Source of the DNA: Marinobacterium sp.
GTDB lineage: Bacteria > Pseudomonadota > Gammaproteobacteria > Pseudomonadales > Balneatricaceae
DNA length: 64,000 nt
Direction of reading: 5' to 3'
Assembly: GCA_025800125.1 (NCBI GenBank)
Contig: JAOXSF010000026.1
Coordinates: forward strand, 1 to 64,000
Shown here: positions 31,866 through 40,348 of the stretch, piece by piece
How positions within the stretch are numbered: position 1 is the first letter of the stretch
Layout: every line of letters begins with the position of its first letter
Program-made: the position numbers and the translations under genes
The notes under the pieces: model-generated
Told to the model about the DNA's origin: nothing
Seen by the model: the letters and a program-made list of their open reading frames with translations, nothing else
Databases searched by the model: none

Positions 31866-31909
31866 AGCATTCCCTCCTGGTTATGGCCAGTCTTCACTGT
31901 ACGTAAGGT

Positions 31910-32989
31910 TCAGGCGGCTGGATCGACTTTACGATTGCTGCCTGCCGACATCGCCATCGAGTGGCCTGCGGAGCCGGCAACGATGGCCTGCGCTTGCTGA
32001 TCGGCGATTCGATGTGGGGCGCAACCCTGTTGTTCTGACTGTTGGTACAGCTGTTTCAGAGTAGACCCGATATGAGCGACCTGCGAGCGAATCTGTTCAG
32101 GTTTATGGCCTGCGTGGATTCGAGCAACAAAGATCAGCCCGCCAGCGTTAAGCAGATAGTCCGGAGCATACAGAATGCCGCGCTGATGTAACCGATCACC
32201 TTGCTCTGGTGTCTGTAACTGGTTGTTGGCACTGCCTGCAACAATGTCAACCTGTAACTGTTCCAGTGTGTGTTCATTAATGACAGCGCCAAGCCCGCAA
32301 GGGCAGAAAATGTCAGCTTTTTCTCGGTAAATGCTTTCTGGATTGACAGTACACGCATTAAAACGTTTTTCTGCTTCGTTAGTTAATGCAGGGCTCAGAT
32401 CACAGACTGTAAGTTGTGCGCCAGCGTCATAAAGTTTCTGAGCCAGTGCCATGCCAACATGTCCCAGTCCTTGCAGGTTAATATGGCAGCCCTTCAAGTC
32501 ACGACTGCCATAGCGTTGTTCGACGGATGTCAGAATGCCTTCATATACGCCCAGTGCTGTCCAGGGTGATGGATCACCCGTCTGACTGGTACAAGTCACA
32601 AAATGGGTCTGTTGGGCAATCTGGTTCATATCGCTGACCTGAGTACCGCTGTCCATGGCCGTGATATAGTCACCGTTCAGCTGGTTGATCATACGACCAA
32701 ATGCCTGCATCAGCGCCGAGCGGTCAAAAGCCGTATCCGGTCTGATGATGACGGCTTTGCCGCCACCATGAGGTAAGCCAGCCAGTGCGGCCTTATAACT
32801 CATACCCTGAGCCAGACGCAGAGCGTCATTCAGGGCCGCCTGTTCCTGTGGATAATGGATAAAACGGCAGCCGCCAATGGCGGGCCCTCGGCGGGTGGAA
32901 TGAATAGCAATAATGGCCCGCAGGCCGGTGGCTGGGTCACAGCAGGTATGTAGCTGTTCAACGCCATAACTATACATCTGCTCAAGCAT
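31910..32989 (-). CDS. Leu/Val/Phe (branched-chain amino acid) dehydrogenase
   Basis: A 359-residue member of the Glu/Leu/Phe/Val dehydrogenase family. Catalytic K78 lies in GLPHGGGKAV and substrate-binding K66 in MSYKAAL. The NAD site is GLGHVG (~181). It deaminates Leu/Ile/Val to 2-oxo acids, which feed the E1/E2 complex encoded next. I chose ATG at 32989 because GGAGG lies 8 bases upstream; the frame extends to 33160 but without family similarity. It is the first gene of the catabolic operon. Confidence 0.92.
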   Translation of the reverse strand: MLEQMYSYGVEQLHTCCDPATGLRAIIAIHSTRRGPAIGGCRFIHYPQEQAALNDALRLAQGMSYKAALAGLPHGGGKAVIIRPDTAFDRSALMQAFGRMINQLNGDYITAMDSGTQVSDMNQIAQQTHFVTCTSQTGDPSPWTALGVYEGILTSVEQRYGSRDLKGCHINLQGLGHVGMALAQKLYDAGAQLTVCDLSPALTNEAEKRFNACTVNPESIYREKADIFCPCGLGAVINEHTLEQLQVDIVAGSANNQLQTPEQGDRLHQRGILYAPDYLLNAGGLIFVARIHAGHKPEQIRSQVAHIGSTLKQLYQQSEQQGCAPHRIADQQAQAIVAGSAGHSMAMSAGSNRKVDPAA

Positions 32990-33345
32990 CGCGGGATCCT
33001 CCGTGTTGCTGGTGGTCTGCCACCATGGTGGCCCGCTGAGTGAGCAGGCGCATGGCAGGCAACCTGGTGCAGGGTTTAGATAGGTATGTGTTGCTGAAAG
33101 TTCAGTTGAAACCTGGCTGTCATACGGATGTCTGTGCATGTGAGGCAGGTGCATAACCACAGCCCTGTTTGATAGCCTTGATAAAGGTCGTTATTGATTT
33201 TTGTTACCGGTAAATCGGTCGCTTACCGTAGGAAGCACGGGGCTTAGCCGTTATAATCCGCTGCTTTACCGTTTGGTTTTACGGCTCTGCTCGGCGAGCT
33301 GTTTGTTATGAGCCTGTTTTCTGGCTCCGGTTTTTTGGGACACAG
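32990..33345. other. Divergent promoter region between the leucine dehydrogenase and L,D-transpeptidase genes
   Basis: About 356 bp with no gene. It contains the TATAAT element at 33252-33257 reading toward the L,D-transpeptidase, and a GGTAAATCGGTCGCTTACC stretch (33210-33228) that can fold. No clear operator for the catabolic operon is seen. Confidence 0.4.
33251..33264 (+). promoter_or_regulatory. Promoter-like TTATAATCCGCTGC element (copy 2)
   Basis: A perfect TATAAT with the same GC discriminator as at 18224-18237. It lies ~95 bp before the L,D-transpeptidase start and is well placed as its promoter. The -35 region is weak. Confidence 0.45.
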
Positions 33346-34530
33346 ATGTTCAGACACACTATCTCTGCTGTAGGTATAGCATTAGTTGCTATGCACACTT
33401 CTGCTGCTGGTTATGGCGAGCAGGCTAATGAAGAGCTGCTGATGAATGGCCTGCGTGACCTGCGCGAAAACCGGCTAGAAGACGCAGCAGCCAGTCTGCG
33501 TAAACTGACTGATCAGCGCCCTGACTTCAGGGTCGCACAGATGATCTATGGTGATTTGATGATGGCCCATAGCCAGCCATTGGAGCAGGTTGGCAAGCAG
33601 GTTAATGATGACAAACTGCTGAAAGGTTTTCTGCATGAAGTTCAGATGCGCGTGCTGCATGAACAGGAAAAGCCAGGTCATGATATGCTACCAGCGGCTT
33701 TGCTGAAGCTGGCTGATAATCAACAGCATGTGATGGTGATGGATACCCGTTTATCACGGTTGTTTCTGTTCCGTAATAACAATGGTGTCCCTGAACTGAT
33801 TAAAGATTACTACGCCTCCTATGGGCGCGGAGGAATTGGTAAGCGCAAACAGGGAGACCTGAAAACTCCGCTGGGAGTTTACTTTATTACCGGCCGTATT
33901 CCTGACTCAGCATTGCCTGCCCGTTATGGTTCCGGTGCTTTACCTATCAACTACCCAAATGTCTGGGACAAACGCTTGAAGCGTACTGGTAACGGCATCT
34001 GGCTGCATGGCTCGCCCAGTGCCAGTTATACCCGGCCGCCCCTTGCCAGTGAGGGTTGTCTGTCATTGAGTAACCCTAACTTCCTCGAAGTTGATCAAAT
34101 CGTAGATATAGTCAACACGCCGTTTATTATTGGTCAAAATATTCGCTGGATGCCCAAAGCTGACTGGTTACGGCAGCAGGCACATTTTTCTGCTGTTGTG
34201 GAGCAGTGGCGTAGCGACTGGGAAAGTCTTGAACATGACCGTTACAGTGCCCATTATTCGCCTGAGTTTTCGGATGGTAAGCGTCGATATAAAAGCTTCC
34301 TGCGCCATAAACAACGCGTTAATAGCAGCAAGGACTTTATTGAAGTCGGGCTCGAGAACCTCAGTCTCTATCGTTACCCGGATCAGCCCGGCTTGATGGT
34401 TGCTTCCTTTACCCAGCATTATCGCAGTAGCAACTACCACGGTGACAGCCTGAAACGTCAGTACTGGCAGTTTGAGCATGGACAGTGGAAAATTGTCTAT
34501 GAAGGCAAGCCCTCAAAGGGCCGTCGTTGA
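33346..34530 (+). CDS. L,D-transpeptidase with C-terminal NTF2-like domain
   Basis: A 394-residue periplasmic enzyme. A signal peptide spans residues 1-21 (ending TSAA), followed by a TPR-like helical stretch. The YkuD catalytic domain holds H221 (WLHGSPS) and the nucleophile C238 (SEGCLSLSN). The last ~120 residues form an NTF2/SnoaL-like domain (VVEQWRSDWESLEHDRYSAH). It makes or edits 3-3 peptidoglycan crosslinks or attaches proteins to the wall. The neighbouring gene carries a related C-terminal domain. Confidence 0.9.
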   Translation: MFRHTISAVGIALVAMHTSAAGYGEQANEELLMNGLRDLRENRLEDAAASLRKLTDQRPDFRVAQMIYGDLMMAHSQPLEQVGKQVNDDKLLKGFLHEVQMRVLHEQEKPGHDMLPAALLKLADNQQHVMVMDTRLSRLFLFRNNNGVPELIKDYYASYGRGGIGKRKQGDLKTPLGVYFITGRIPDSALPARYGSGALPINYPNVWDKRLKRTGNGIWLHGSPSASYTRPPLASEGCLSLSNPNFLEVDQIVDIVNTPFIIGQNIRWMPKADWLRQQAHFSAVVEQWRSDWESLEHDRYSAHYSPEFSDGKRRYKSFLRHKQRVNSSKDFIEVGLENLSLYRYPDQPGLMVASFTQHYRSSNYHGDSLKRQYWQFEHGQWKIVYEGKPSKGRR

Positions 34531-34612
34531 GCAAAACCTGGCAGATATACAGTATCTGTGGCAGCTAGACAGGCACTTTCAAGGACGGTAGAGACAGGCG
34601 GGGCGGGAAATT

Positions 34613-35638
34613 ATGGCTGTTAATACGGCTGAACAACTGGAAGCGGTGCTTGCCAGAATTGAACAATACGGACTGGTCTGTATAAAGCGTTTGCCATCAC
34701 AGGCAGATCTGTTTTGTCAGGCACTAATGAGTCGCCTCCAGCAGCCCTTGCTGTTAAACGATCTGAGCAGCCCTGAGCAGGTCCAGCAGCAATTGGCTCA
34801 GGTTCTGGGCTGTGCTGCGACGCCGTTGTCTATTCTTAGCCATATCAAACAGTTGCAGCACCCACTTCCGTTGGTAGTACATAGTGATCAGGTTTCTCTG
34901 GCTGCACTGGAGTATCTGTTTCAACTGGTTGCTGTGACCGACTATGGTTATGTACACACACCTTTGCTGATACTTGAAACCCCTGCTACTTATAACGTCT
35001 GGCTCAGTCGAGAAGGTGCAGCATTGCACCGGCGTTTTGTTGTTACTCTGACGATTCGAGAACGTGATAACGGTTGGCAGATACCTGTGTCAGTCGTTGC
35101 GCTGTTACTGGCGGGGGCCACTCTTGGCTATATGGTGGGGTGGAGTGACTGGCGCCATGCGTCATTTCCGTCTATGACTCCTGATACGGCTGTACTGTTG
35201 TCTGATCAACAGGCTTTGTCGGGAGAAGCAGCAGGGGTCGCAGCTGGAGGAAAACCTGCTGCTGAAGTGCTTGTACTGGGCGAGCAGGACTTTGAAAGTA
35301 TCAGATTACGGGTAGAGCAGTGGCGTGAGAGCTGGCAATCCCGTGTCTGGGATAAGTATCTGGCCTGTTACATTGAGCACTATGTGCCCCTGAACGACGA
35401 TATGACCCATGAGGAATGGGTGCGCTGGCGTCGAGCGCGGTTGGAAAAGCCACCGTGGATTAAAGTCGGTATTAAAGATCTCAGAATAGAACCACTGGAC
35501 CACTATCAGGCTAGAGTGACCTTTATTCAGCGTTACGAAGCACCTGGTTATAAAGACCGCACCATAAAAGAGTTGTATATGGTGAGAATGGCTGAAGGAT
35601 GGCGTATTAACGCTGAAGGCAGTCTGCGTTCACGTTAA
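34613..35638 (+). CDS. Single-pass membrane protein sharing the transpeptidase C-terminal domain
   Basis: A 341-residue protein. Residues 1-155 form a soluble, probably cytoplasmic domain (AEQLEAVLARIEQYGLVCIKRL...) that recalls an ATPase fold without a Walker motif. One membrane helix follows (VSVVALLLAGATLGYMVGW, ~163-181), then a periplasmic linker and a C-terminal domain (VEQWRESWQSRVWDKYLACYI) homologous in pattern to the end of the transpeptidase just upstream. The layout recalls DamX-like proteins. Function is unknown; a partner role in wall synthesis is inferred. Confidence 0.7.
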   Translation: MAVNTAEQLEAVLARIEQYGLVCIKRLPSQADLFCQALMSRLQQPLLLNDLSSPEQVQQQLAQVLGCAATPLSILSHIKQLQHPLPLVVHSDQVSLAALEYLFQLVAVTDYGYVHTPLLILETPATYNVWLSREGAALHRRFVVTLTIRERDNGWQIPVSVVALLLAGATLGYMVGWSDWRHASFPSMTPDTAVLLSDQQALSGEAAGVAAGGKPAAEVLVLGEQDFESIRLRVEQWRESWQSRVWDKYLACYIEHYVPLNDDMTHEEWVRWRRARLEKPPWIKVGIKDLRIEPLDHYQARVTFIQRYEAPGYKDRTIKELYMVRMAEGWRINAEGSLRSR

Positions 35639-35653
35639 AAACGACTGCCAGCG

Positions 35654-35869
35654 CTAGAAACGACTGCCAATAGGTGGTGGGCGGCGCAAGCGAGGTGTCG
35701 GTCGACGCAAGGCAACCCAGCAACTACATAGCCAGCCAAGAACCGCAAACACCGGGCTGAAGAACCACAGGGGTATCAGAAACATAACGGCGGTTGCCAG
35801 CAGATAGCGGCCATTACCGAACAGTAAGATGACAGGTAGCAGCGCTACCAGAGATATGATCCATTCCAT
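35654..35869 (-). CDS. Small two-helix membrane protein, uncharacterised
   Basis: A 71-residue product with two hydrophobic helices (MEWIISLVALLPVILLF and LLATAVMFLIPLWFFSPVFAVLGW) and a basic, proline-rich tail. Start choice is uncertain: GTG at 35905 would add 12 residues, and neither start has a good ribosome site. It is convergent with the preceding gene, 15 bp apart. I recognise no family. Confidence 0.45.
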   Translation of the reverse strand: MEWIISLVALLPVILLFGNGRYLLATAVMFLIPLWFFSPVFAVLGWLCSCWVALRRPTPRLRRPPPIGSRF

Positions 35870-35948
35870 GCAGGCGATTGTACAAAATAGTGGTATGGCT
35901 TGCACTGCTTCAACTGGTTAAAACGGTTGTTTCAATAAGCTCGAGTTT

Positions 35949-35993
35949 TGATAAACCAGAGCTTCGATAAACCAGAGCTTCGATAAACCCGAG
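35949..35993. repeat. 16-bp tandem repeat, about 2.8 copies
   Basis: Units of CGATAAACCAGAGCTT start at 35949 (first base T), 35965 and 35981 (partial, ending CCGAG). They lie in the 179-bp gap between the small membrane gene and the TDT transporter. Confidence 0.85.
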
Positions 35994-36024
35994 TCAGCCT
36001 GCGGCCTGCAGGGCACAGGCTCAA

Positions 36025-36055
36025 GTTGGTGGTCAGGTTAGTTGGTGGTCAGGTT
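36025..36055. repeat. 15-bp direct repeat across the TDT transporter stop codon
   Basis: GTTGGTGGTCAGGTT occurs at 36025-36039 and 36041-36055. The second copy contains the stop codon (36049-36051) of the minus-strand transporter, so the gene end has been duplicated with a 16-bp period. Confidence 0.8.
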
Positions 36056-37032
36056 GTTGCGACTTTCAGGCCGAACCTTCGCGCTCCGAAGTGGTTCAGA
36101 TAACGTAGAGCGACATAACTGACCACCAGAGTGGCGACTACCAGTTGTGCCATTGCCAGATTGTGCAGCTGACCTGCCAGCTCCGGTGATAGTGTGCTGA
36201 CTGCGAACTCGCTGGCTTTGAACATTGCGGTGGCACTGATTACCAGCGGGAAGGTGAACGCTGCATAGCCAGGGCTGAATGGCAGACGCAGCAAGGGCCA
36301 CAGGGCGACGTAAATTACCGTAGTCATCAATAGTGCAATACCGAGTAATGCCAATGTCAGTAGCATATCGGGTTGCTCCACAAAGCTCAGATAACCGGCC
36401 AGACAGAGGCTGGGCGGTGCTGCCATGATGGCGATGGTAGGCTTGGCGGCATCGGTAATATTTTCCACAAAGATCATTCGATACAGCATCAGAGGCAACA
36501 GCACAGCATAGCTGGTAATACCAAATGTTAGCAGTGTGTCTGCCAGTCCGTGGGCGCCCTCATTGGGTACCGTTAGTACGGCAACGACCAGGCCGACGGG
36601 TGGTACAAACCAGCTGGGCACCATATGTTGCAGATTAAACTGGCGGGCACGGTTAAATGTAAATACCAGCAGAAATAGCAGATGGGCTGCTACTGCGCAG
36701 TACCACAGCAGGGCCCCACCGGCTGGATTAAAGGCTGTAACTGATGCGGAAAGCACCATAGCTGTCATGGCTGAGGTTGGAATGACAGAGCCAATCACCG
36801 GATGTGACAGTTCATGCCAGAGTACTTCCGGGTGCAGAGCAAATTTGGTAAATACCATCACAATCATCACCGCAGCAATGGCAGCAGCCAGTAGCTGAGC
36901 GTTACCATTCAGAGCAAAGGCGTGCTCCCAGCTGATGCCCAGGCTGGCAATCCCCAGCGCCAGCCCGGCAGAAGGAGTTGGCCAGGCTGCCAGTTTTGCC
37001 TTTACCTGCTTTGCGTTGAGAGCATGTGCCAT
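36049..37032 (-). CDS. TDT family transporter (TehA/malate-permease-like)
   Basis: A 327-residue membrane protein with ten hydrophobic segments in the TehA/SLAC1 pattern (FALHPEVLWHELSHPVIGSVIPTSAM, LLWYCAVAAHLLFLLV, FSPGYAAFTFPLVISATAMFK). Members export tellurite, sulfite, dicarboxylates or anions; the substrate cannot be told from sequence. It diverges from a LysR regulator over 95 bp, a typical regulator/target pair. Confidence 0.85.
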   Translation of the reverse strand: MAHALNAKQVKAKLAAWPTPSAGLALGIASLGISWEHAFALNGNAQLLAAAIAAVMIVMVFTKFALHPEVLWHELSHPVIGSVIPTSAMTAMVLSASVTAFNPAGGALLWYCAVAAHLLFLLVFTFNRARQFNLQHMVPSWFVPPVGLVVAVLTVPNEGAHGLADTLLTFGITSYAVLLPLMLYRMIFVENITDAAKPTIAIMAAPPSLCLAGYLSFVEQPDMLLTLALLGIALLMTTVIYVALWPLLRLPFSPGYAAFTFPLVISATAMFKASEFAVSTLSPELAGQLHNLAMAQLVVATLVVSYVALRYLNHFGARRFGLKVATT

Positions 37033-37127
37033 TATGGAATAACCTCATAACCAAGTTAGTGAATACAGTTTAGCGTTGGTTACGGATTCATGATATACAA
37101 ACCTTTTTTACAAAAGGTTCAGTAAAA

Positions 37128-38018
37128 TTGAACATTCGTGGTATCACTCTGAAGCACCTGCGCGTATTCACCGCCGTTGCGCGGGATGGTTCGTTGACTC
37201 AGGCTGCAGAGCGACTGTTTATTACCAAATCTGCTGCCTCAATGGCGCTGACGGATCTGGAAAAGCTGCTGGGTCAGCCGCTGTTTGAGCGCCATCGTAA
37301 TCGGTTAATTCTTAATAGTAGTGGCGAGCGCCTGCGTCCGCTGGCCGATGAGTTGTTGCAGCGTATGGAGACGATTGAGGCGACATTACACAGTGAACAG
37401 CTCAACGGCCACCTGCGCATTGGGGCCAGTAATACTGTCGGCAACCACCTGCTCCCTGCGCTGGTGGGGGGATTTCTTCGTCAGTATGGCTGTGATCGCC
37501 CTGAGTTACTTGTACGCAATACTGCTGTGCTGGAACAGCGGCTGGACCGTTTTGAGCTGGATGTGGCACTGGTTGAGGGGCGGGTACAGAATACGAAGCT
37601 GATCAGTCAACCTTGGCAGACTGACCAGATGCTGGTGATTGCGCCGCCTGATCATCCACTGGCGGATAATCGCCTGCATCAACCTGCTGAACTGGACTGC
37701 CAGGATTGGGTAATGCGTGAGCCTGATTCCGGTACTCGTCAGCAGTTTTATCACTTGCTGGAGTCCGCGCTACAGGTGTGGCAACTGGCCTTTGAGATCA
37801 ATACCAATGAAGCGGTAATCAACGCTGTTGCGGCTGGACTAGGGCTGGGGTTTATTTCTCATCTGGCAGCGCGAGATGCTATTGAAGCTGAGAGGGTTAA
37901 AGTAATAGAGCTTGACCACCCTACCCTGCGTCAGCTCTACACTGTCTATCATCGTGATAAATATCAGGGCCCTTTACTCAAGGAATTTATCCGTTTCTGT
38001 CAGCACTGGCAGCACTGA
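37128..38018 (+). CDS. LysR family regulator, divergent from the TDT transporter
   Basis: A 296-residue regulator. The N-terminal winged helix (LKHLRVFTAVARDGSLTQAAERLFITKSAASMALTDLEKLLGQPLFER) is followed by a substrate-binding domain (HLRIGASNTVGNHLLPALVGGF) of the CysB/CbbR-like type. The start is TTG at 37128 with AAGG ~11 bases upstream. By position it probably controls the divergent TDT transporter and itself. Confidence 0.92.
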   Translation: MNIRGITLKHLRVFTAVARDGSLTQAAERLFITKSAASMALTDLEKLLGQPLFERHRNRLILNSSGERLRPLADELLQRMETIEATLHSEQLNGHLRIGASNTVGNHLLPALVGGFLRQYGCDRPELLVRNTAVLEQRLDRFELDVALVEGRVQNTKLISQPWQTDQMLVIAPPDHPLADNRLHQPAELDCQDWVMREPDSGTRQQFYHLLESALQVWQLAFEINTNEAVINAVAAGLGLGFISHLAARDAIEAERVKVIELDHPTLRQLYTVYHRDKYQGPLLKEFIRFCQHWQH

Positions 38019-38153
38019 TATTGGAGAGTGACTGGTTTTTTCGCGGCCTGTTTTTCACGGGCTGTGTTGGCAACATAATTAGTTGTTGCTGTTGTTGCTG
38101 TTCGATGAGTCGAGCAGATCATTGCTGATGGAGCCTGGAGTCGAGGTGCTGAA

Positions 38154-39083
38154 TCAGCACGGCTTTTCTGGCTGATGCTGTAAAGCATCAAGGAACGTTT
38201 CCAGTACCAGGTTGGGTCTGACACCTTTACGGGTAACAACAGCATAGCGGACGATCTGGGAATACTGTTGTGGGCAGAGTGCGCGCATATGGTCATTTTC
38301 AACCCAGCTATGGGCATAATGATCAGGCAGGAAACCGATGTACAGCCCGGTCATAATCAGGAAAGCGATACCTTCACGGTCTGACGCGCTGGCGGTTGTA
38401 TTCAGCTTCAGGTACTGTTCGCGAATCTCCGGTGTTACCGCAAATATTGGATCAACTGCTTCATACTGCCGCAGCAGTGTTTCATCAATCTGTTGTTCAT
38501 CTACGTTAAATAGTGGATGCGCGTGGTTGCAGTACAGCAGGGAATGTTCATTATACAACGGTTGATAATGCAGCCCTTTTAATGGGGCGATCATCGGCAC
38601 TACGCCAACATTCAGGCGTCCATCCAGTAACCCCTGTTCAACCTCCCCTGGGGGGATCATGCGTATACGGATATGCACATCAGGCCCCTGCTTTTTCAGC
38701 ATACGTAATGCGTTGGTGACTCGCATCTTCGGGCTGGTGACTAGATTGTCAGTGATACCTATTGCCAGTTCGCCGCGCAATTGCTGGTGAATTGCATGAA
38801 TATCGGTACGAAAGGTTTCCAGTGAGGTGAACAGTTGCAGTGAAGCTTCATACACCTGACGCCCTTCGTCGGTCAGTGAAAACCCGGCGCGTCCTCGTTG
38901 GCAGAGTCGTAACCCCAACCGTTTTTCCAGGTCAGCCATACTGATGCTGATCGCAGATGTTGAGACATTCAGTTCAACCTCTGCCTGAGCAAAGCCGCCT
39001 GCTTCGACAACAGTGCGATATACCCTGAGCAAACGAAGATCAATATCGCTGATCTGGCCTGGTAAACGTCGGGGAGATGCCAC
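38154..39083 (-). CDS. LysR family regulator
   Basis: A 310-residue protein with a winged helix (DIDLRLLRVYRTVVEAGGFAQAEVELNVSTSAISISMADLEKRLG) and an effector domain (LAIGITDNLVTSPKMRVTNALR). I chose GTG at 39083 because AGGAGG lies ~9 bases upstream; an in-frame ATG at 39161 has no such site. It is not paired with an obvious target gene. A 135-bp gap separates it from the convergent LysR gene. Confidence 0.9.
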   Translation of the reverse strand: MASPRRLPGQISDIDLRLLRVYRTVVEAGGFAQAEVELNVSTSAISISMADLEKRLGLRLCQRGRAGFSLTDEGRQVYEASLQLFTSLETFRTDIHAIHQQLRGELAIGITDNLVTSPKMRVTNALRMLKKQGPDVHIRIRMIPPGEVEQGLLDGRLNVGVVPMIAPLKGLHYQPLYNEHSLLYCNHAHPLFNVDEQQIDETLLRQYEAVDPIFAVTPEIREQYLKLNTTASASDREGIAFLIMTGLYIGFLPDHYAHSWVENDHMRALCPQQYSQIVRYAVVTRKGVRPNLVLETFLDALQHQPEKPC

Positions 39084-39140
39084 AATACTTTTCCTCCTGT
39101 GTTGTATGACTGCATCAGACTGTGCCTGTTTTATGGTTGA

Positions 39141-39170
39141 TAGCATGGTTTCGCATAGCATGGTTTCGCA
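39141..39170. repeat. 15-bp perfect tandem duplication
   Basis: TAGCATGGTTTCGCA occurs twice back to back (39141-39155, 39156-39170), upstream of the LysR gene start. Confidence 0.9.
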
Positions 39171-39180
39171 CAGTATTGTT

Positions 39181-39196
39181 CCGCACTTCGGTGCGG
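39181..39196 (+). terminator. UUCG tetraloop hairpin, terminator-like
   Basis: CCGCAC-TTCG-GTGCGG, followed by GTTTCTTGT on the + strand. The UUCG loop gives strand polarity, but no + strand gene ends here; it may end a small RNA. Confidence 0.45.
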
Positions 39197-39234
39197 GTTT
39201 CTTGTACCTATACTGGGCGCAGAAGGAAAAAACT

Positions 39235-39256
39235 GATGCCGGAGACTCCCGGCATC
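39235..39256 (-). terminator. Terminator after the response regulator gene
   Basis: GATGCCGG pairs with CCGGCATC around a 6-base loop; on the minus strand it is followed by AGTTTTTTCC. It lies 134 bp after the regulator's stop. Confidence 0.8.
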
Positions 39257-39389
39257 AGCTGCTCATATGAACAGGGGGAAATAAGACAATCTGTGCAGAC
39301 TGTCTTTCAGTTGACAAAGAAACAGGCAGTAACTTGCTAACTGAAGCATCATTTATATCCTGGTTCTGTTTTGAAAACATAAACGGAAT

Positions 39390-40145
39390 CTAAACGGTGG
39401 ACGAATTGTTACCTGTTATATTCAGCCGGTAGCCCATGCCTGATACCGTTTGAATTGAGACATCAGCAGGATTGGTGTTTTCAAGCTTACGACGAAGACG
39501 GTGTACCAGCACGGTCAGGGAGCTGTCAGTAGCAACCTGCTCACCGTTGCTGATCGCTTCAAGCAGAACTGGACGGCTCAGTACACGTAAGCCTGCATGA
39601 ACCAGTGCTGCCAGCAGATCAAACTCTGCCCGTGTCAGACGCACTTCACCATCATTACGGTGCTGTAGGGTGCGGGTGCTGCTATCCAGCACCCAACTAC
39701 CAAAGGTCTGCTCGGTTAATGAGCGGGTATCGGTGCGTTCGGTGTAGGTCAGGCATTTCTCGATGCGTAATTGTAACTCACGGGGGTTAAACGGTTTAAC
39801 CAGGTAATCCCGGGCGCCCATCTCCAGTGCTGCAATCCTGTTTTCATCATCACTTCGGCCTGAAATCACAATGACTGGTAACTGACAGCGCAGGCTGAGT
39901 TTGCGCAGAACCACCAGCCCATCTTCGTCGGGTAGTGAAAGGTCAAGCAGCATCAGGTCAAAAGTCTGGTTCATCAGGAAGTCCTGAGCCTGCTCTGCGG
40001 TCGCTGCGGTTTCTATGTGGTAGTGCTGACTTAGCACTTCGCCAACAAACATCCGGATCATGGCATCATCGTCGGTTAGCAGAATTCTTGGTCGTGATGA
40101 CATGCTTCTGGCGGATGCAGAACTGACGGTTGTTTTTGACATCAT
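39390..40145 (-). CDS. OmpR-family response regulator
   Basis: A 251-residue protein with a receiver domain (DDD near residue 25-27, phosphoacceptor D68 in LLLDLSLP-type sequence, K in YLVKPF) and a C-terminal OmpR winged helix (RLTRAEFDLLAALV ... VLVHRLRRKLE ... GMGYRLN). It binds DNA when phosphorylated, presumably by the kinase encoded 203 bp upstream on the same strand. AGGAAACC precedes the ATG. Confidence 0.93.
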   Translation of the reverse strand: MMSKTTVSSASARSMSSRPRILLTDDDAMIRMFVGEVLSQHYHIETAATAEQAQDFLMNQTFDLMLLDLSLPDEDGLVVLRKLSLRCQLPVIVISGRSDDENRIAALEMGARDYLVKPFNPRELQLRIEKCLTYTERTDTRSLTEQTFGSWVLDSSTRTLQHRNDGEVRLTRAEFDLLAALVHAGLRVLSRPVLLEAISNGEQVATDSSLTVLVHRLRRKLENTNPADVSIQTVSGMGYRLNITGNNSSTV

Positions 40146-40192
40146 TTATCCGGTTTCCTGTGTTTATAGCACGTATTCTTTAGCTACAAATG

Positions 40193-40216
40193 AGCTGGCC
40201 AGGTACATGGCCAGCT
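40193..40216. other. Inverted repeat between the kinase and response regulator genes
   Basis: AGCTGGCCA and TGGCCAGCT form a perfect 9-bp stem with a 6-base loop. No T run on either strand. It may be an operator, attenuator or transcript-stabilising hairpin. Confidence 0.5.
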
Positions 40217-40348
40217 GTTATTGAACAAGCATCATATTATTATGACATTCCCTTGTAGCAATTACGCCTGGTTATGAAGTCTGACTTCATCTGGTGCCTT
40301 ACCTCCTGTTTGGCACCGGCTGTTAAACATAGCGCAGCCGTTCTGTTT

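Larger units (their letters stand above)
39084..39389. other. Gap of about 300 bp with repeats and two hairpins
   Basis: No gene is supported. It contains a 15-bp tandem duplication (39141-39170), a UUCG-loop hairpin (39181-39196) and the terminator of the response regulator gene (39235-39256). Confidence 0.5.

Noticed and set aside
39141-39196. Insertion-sequence or attachment-site end
   Set aside because: No transposase, integrase or tRNA lies nearby, and the repeats are tandem and not paired around a gene.
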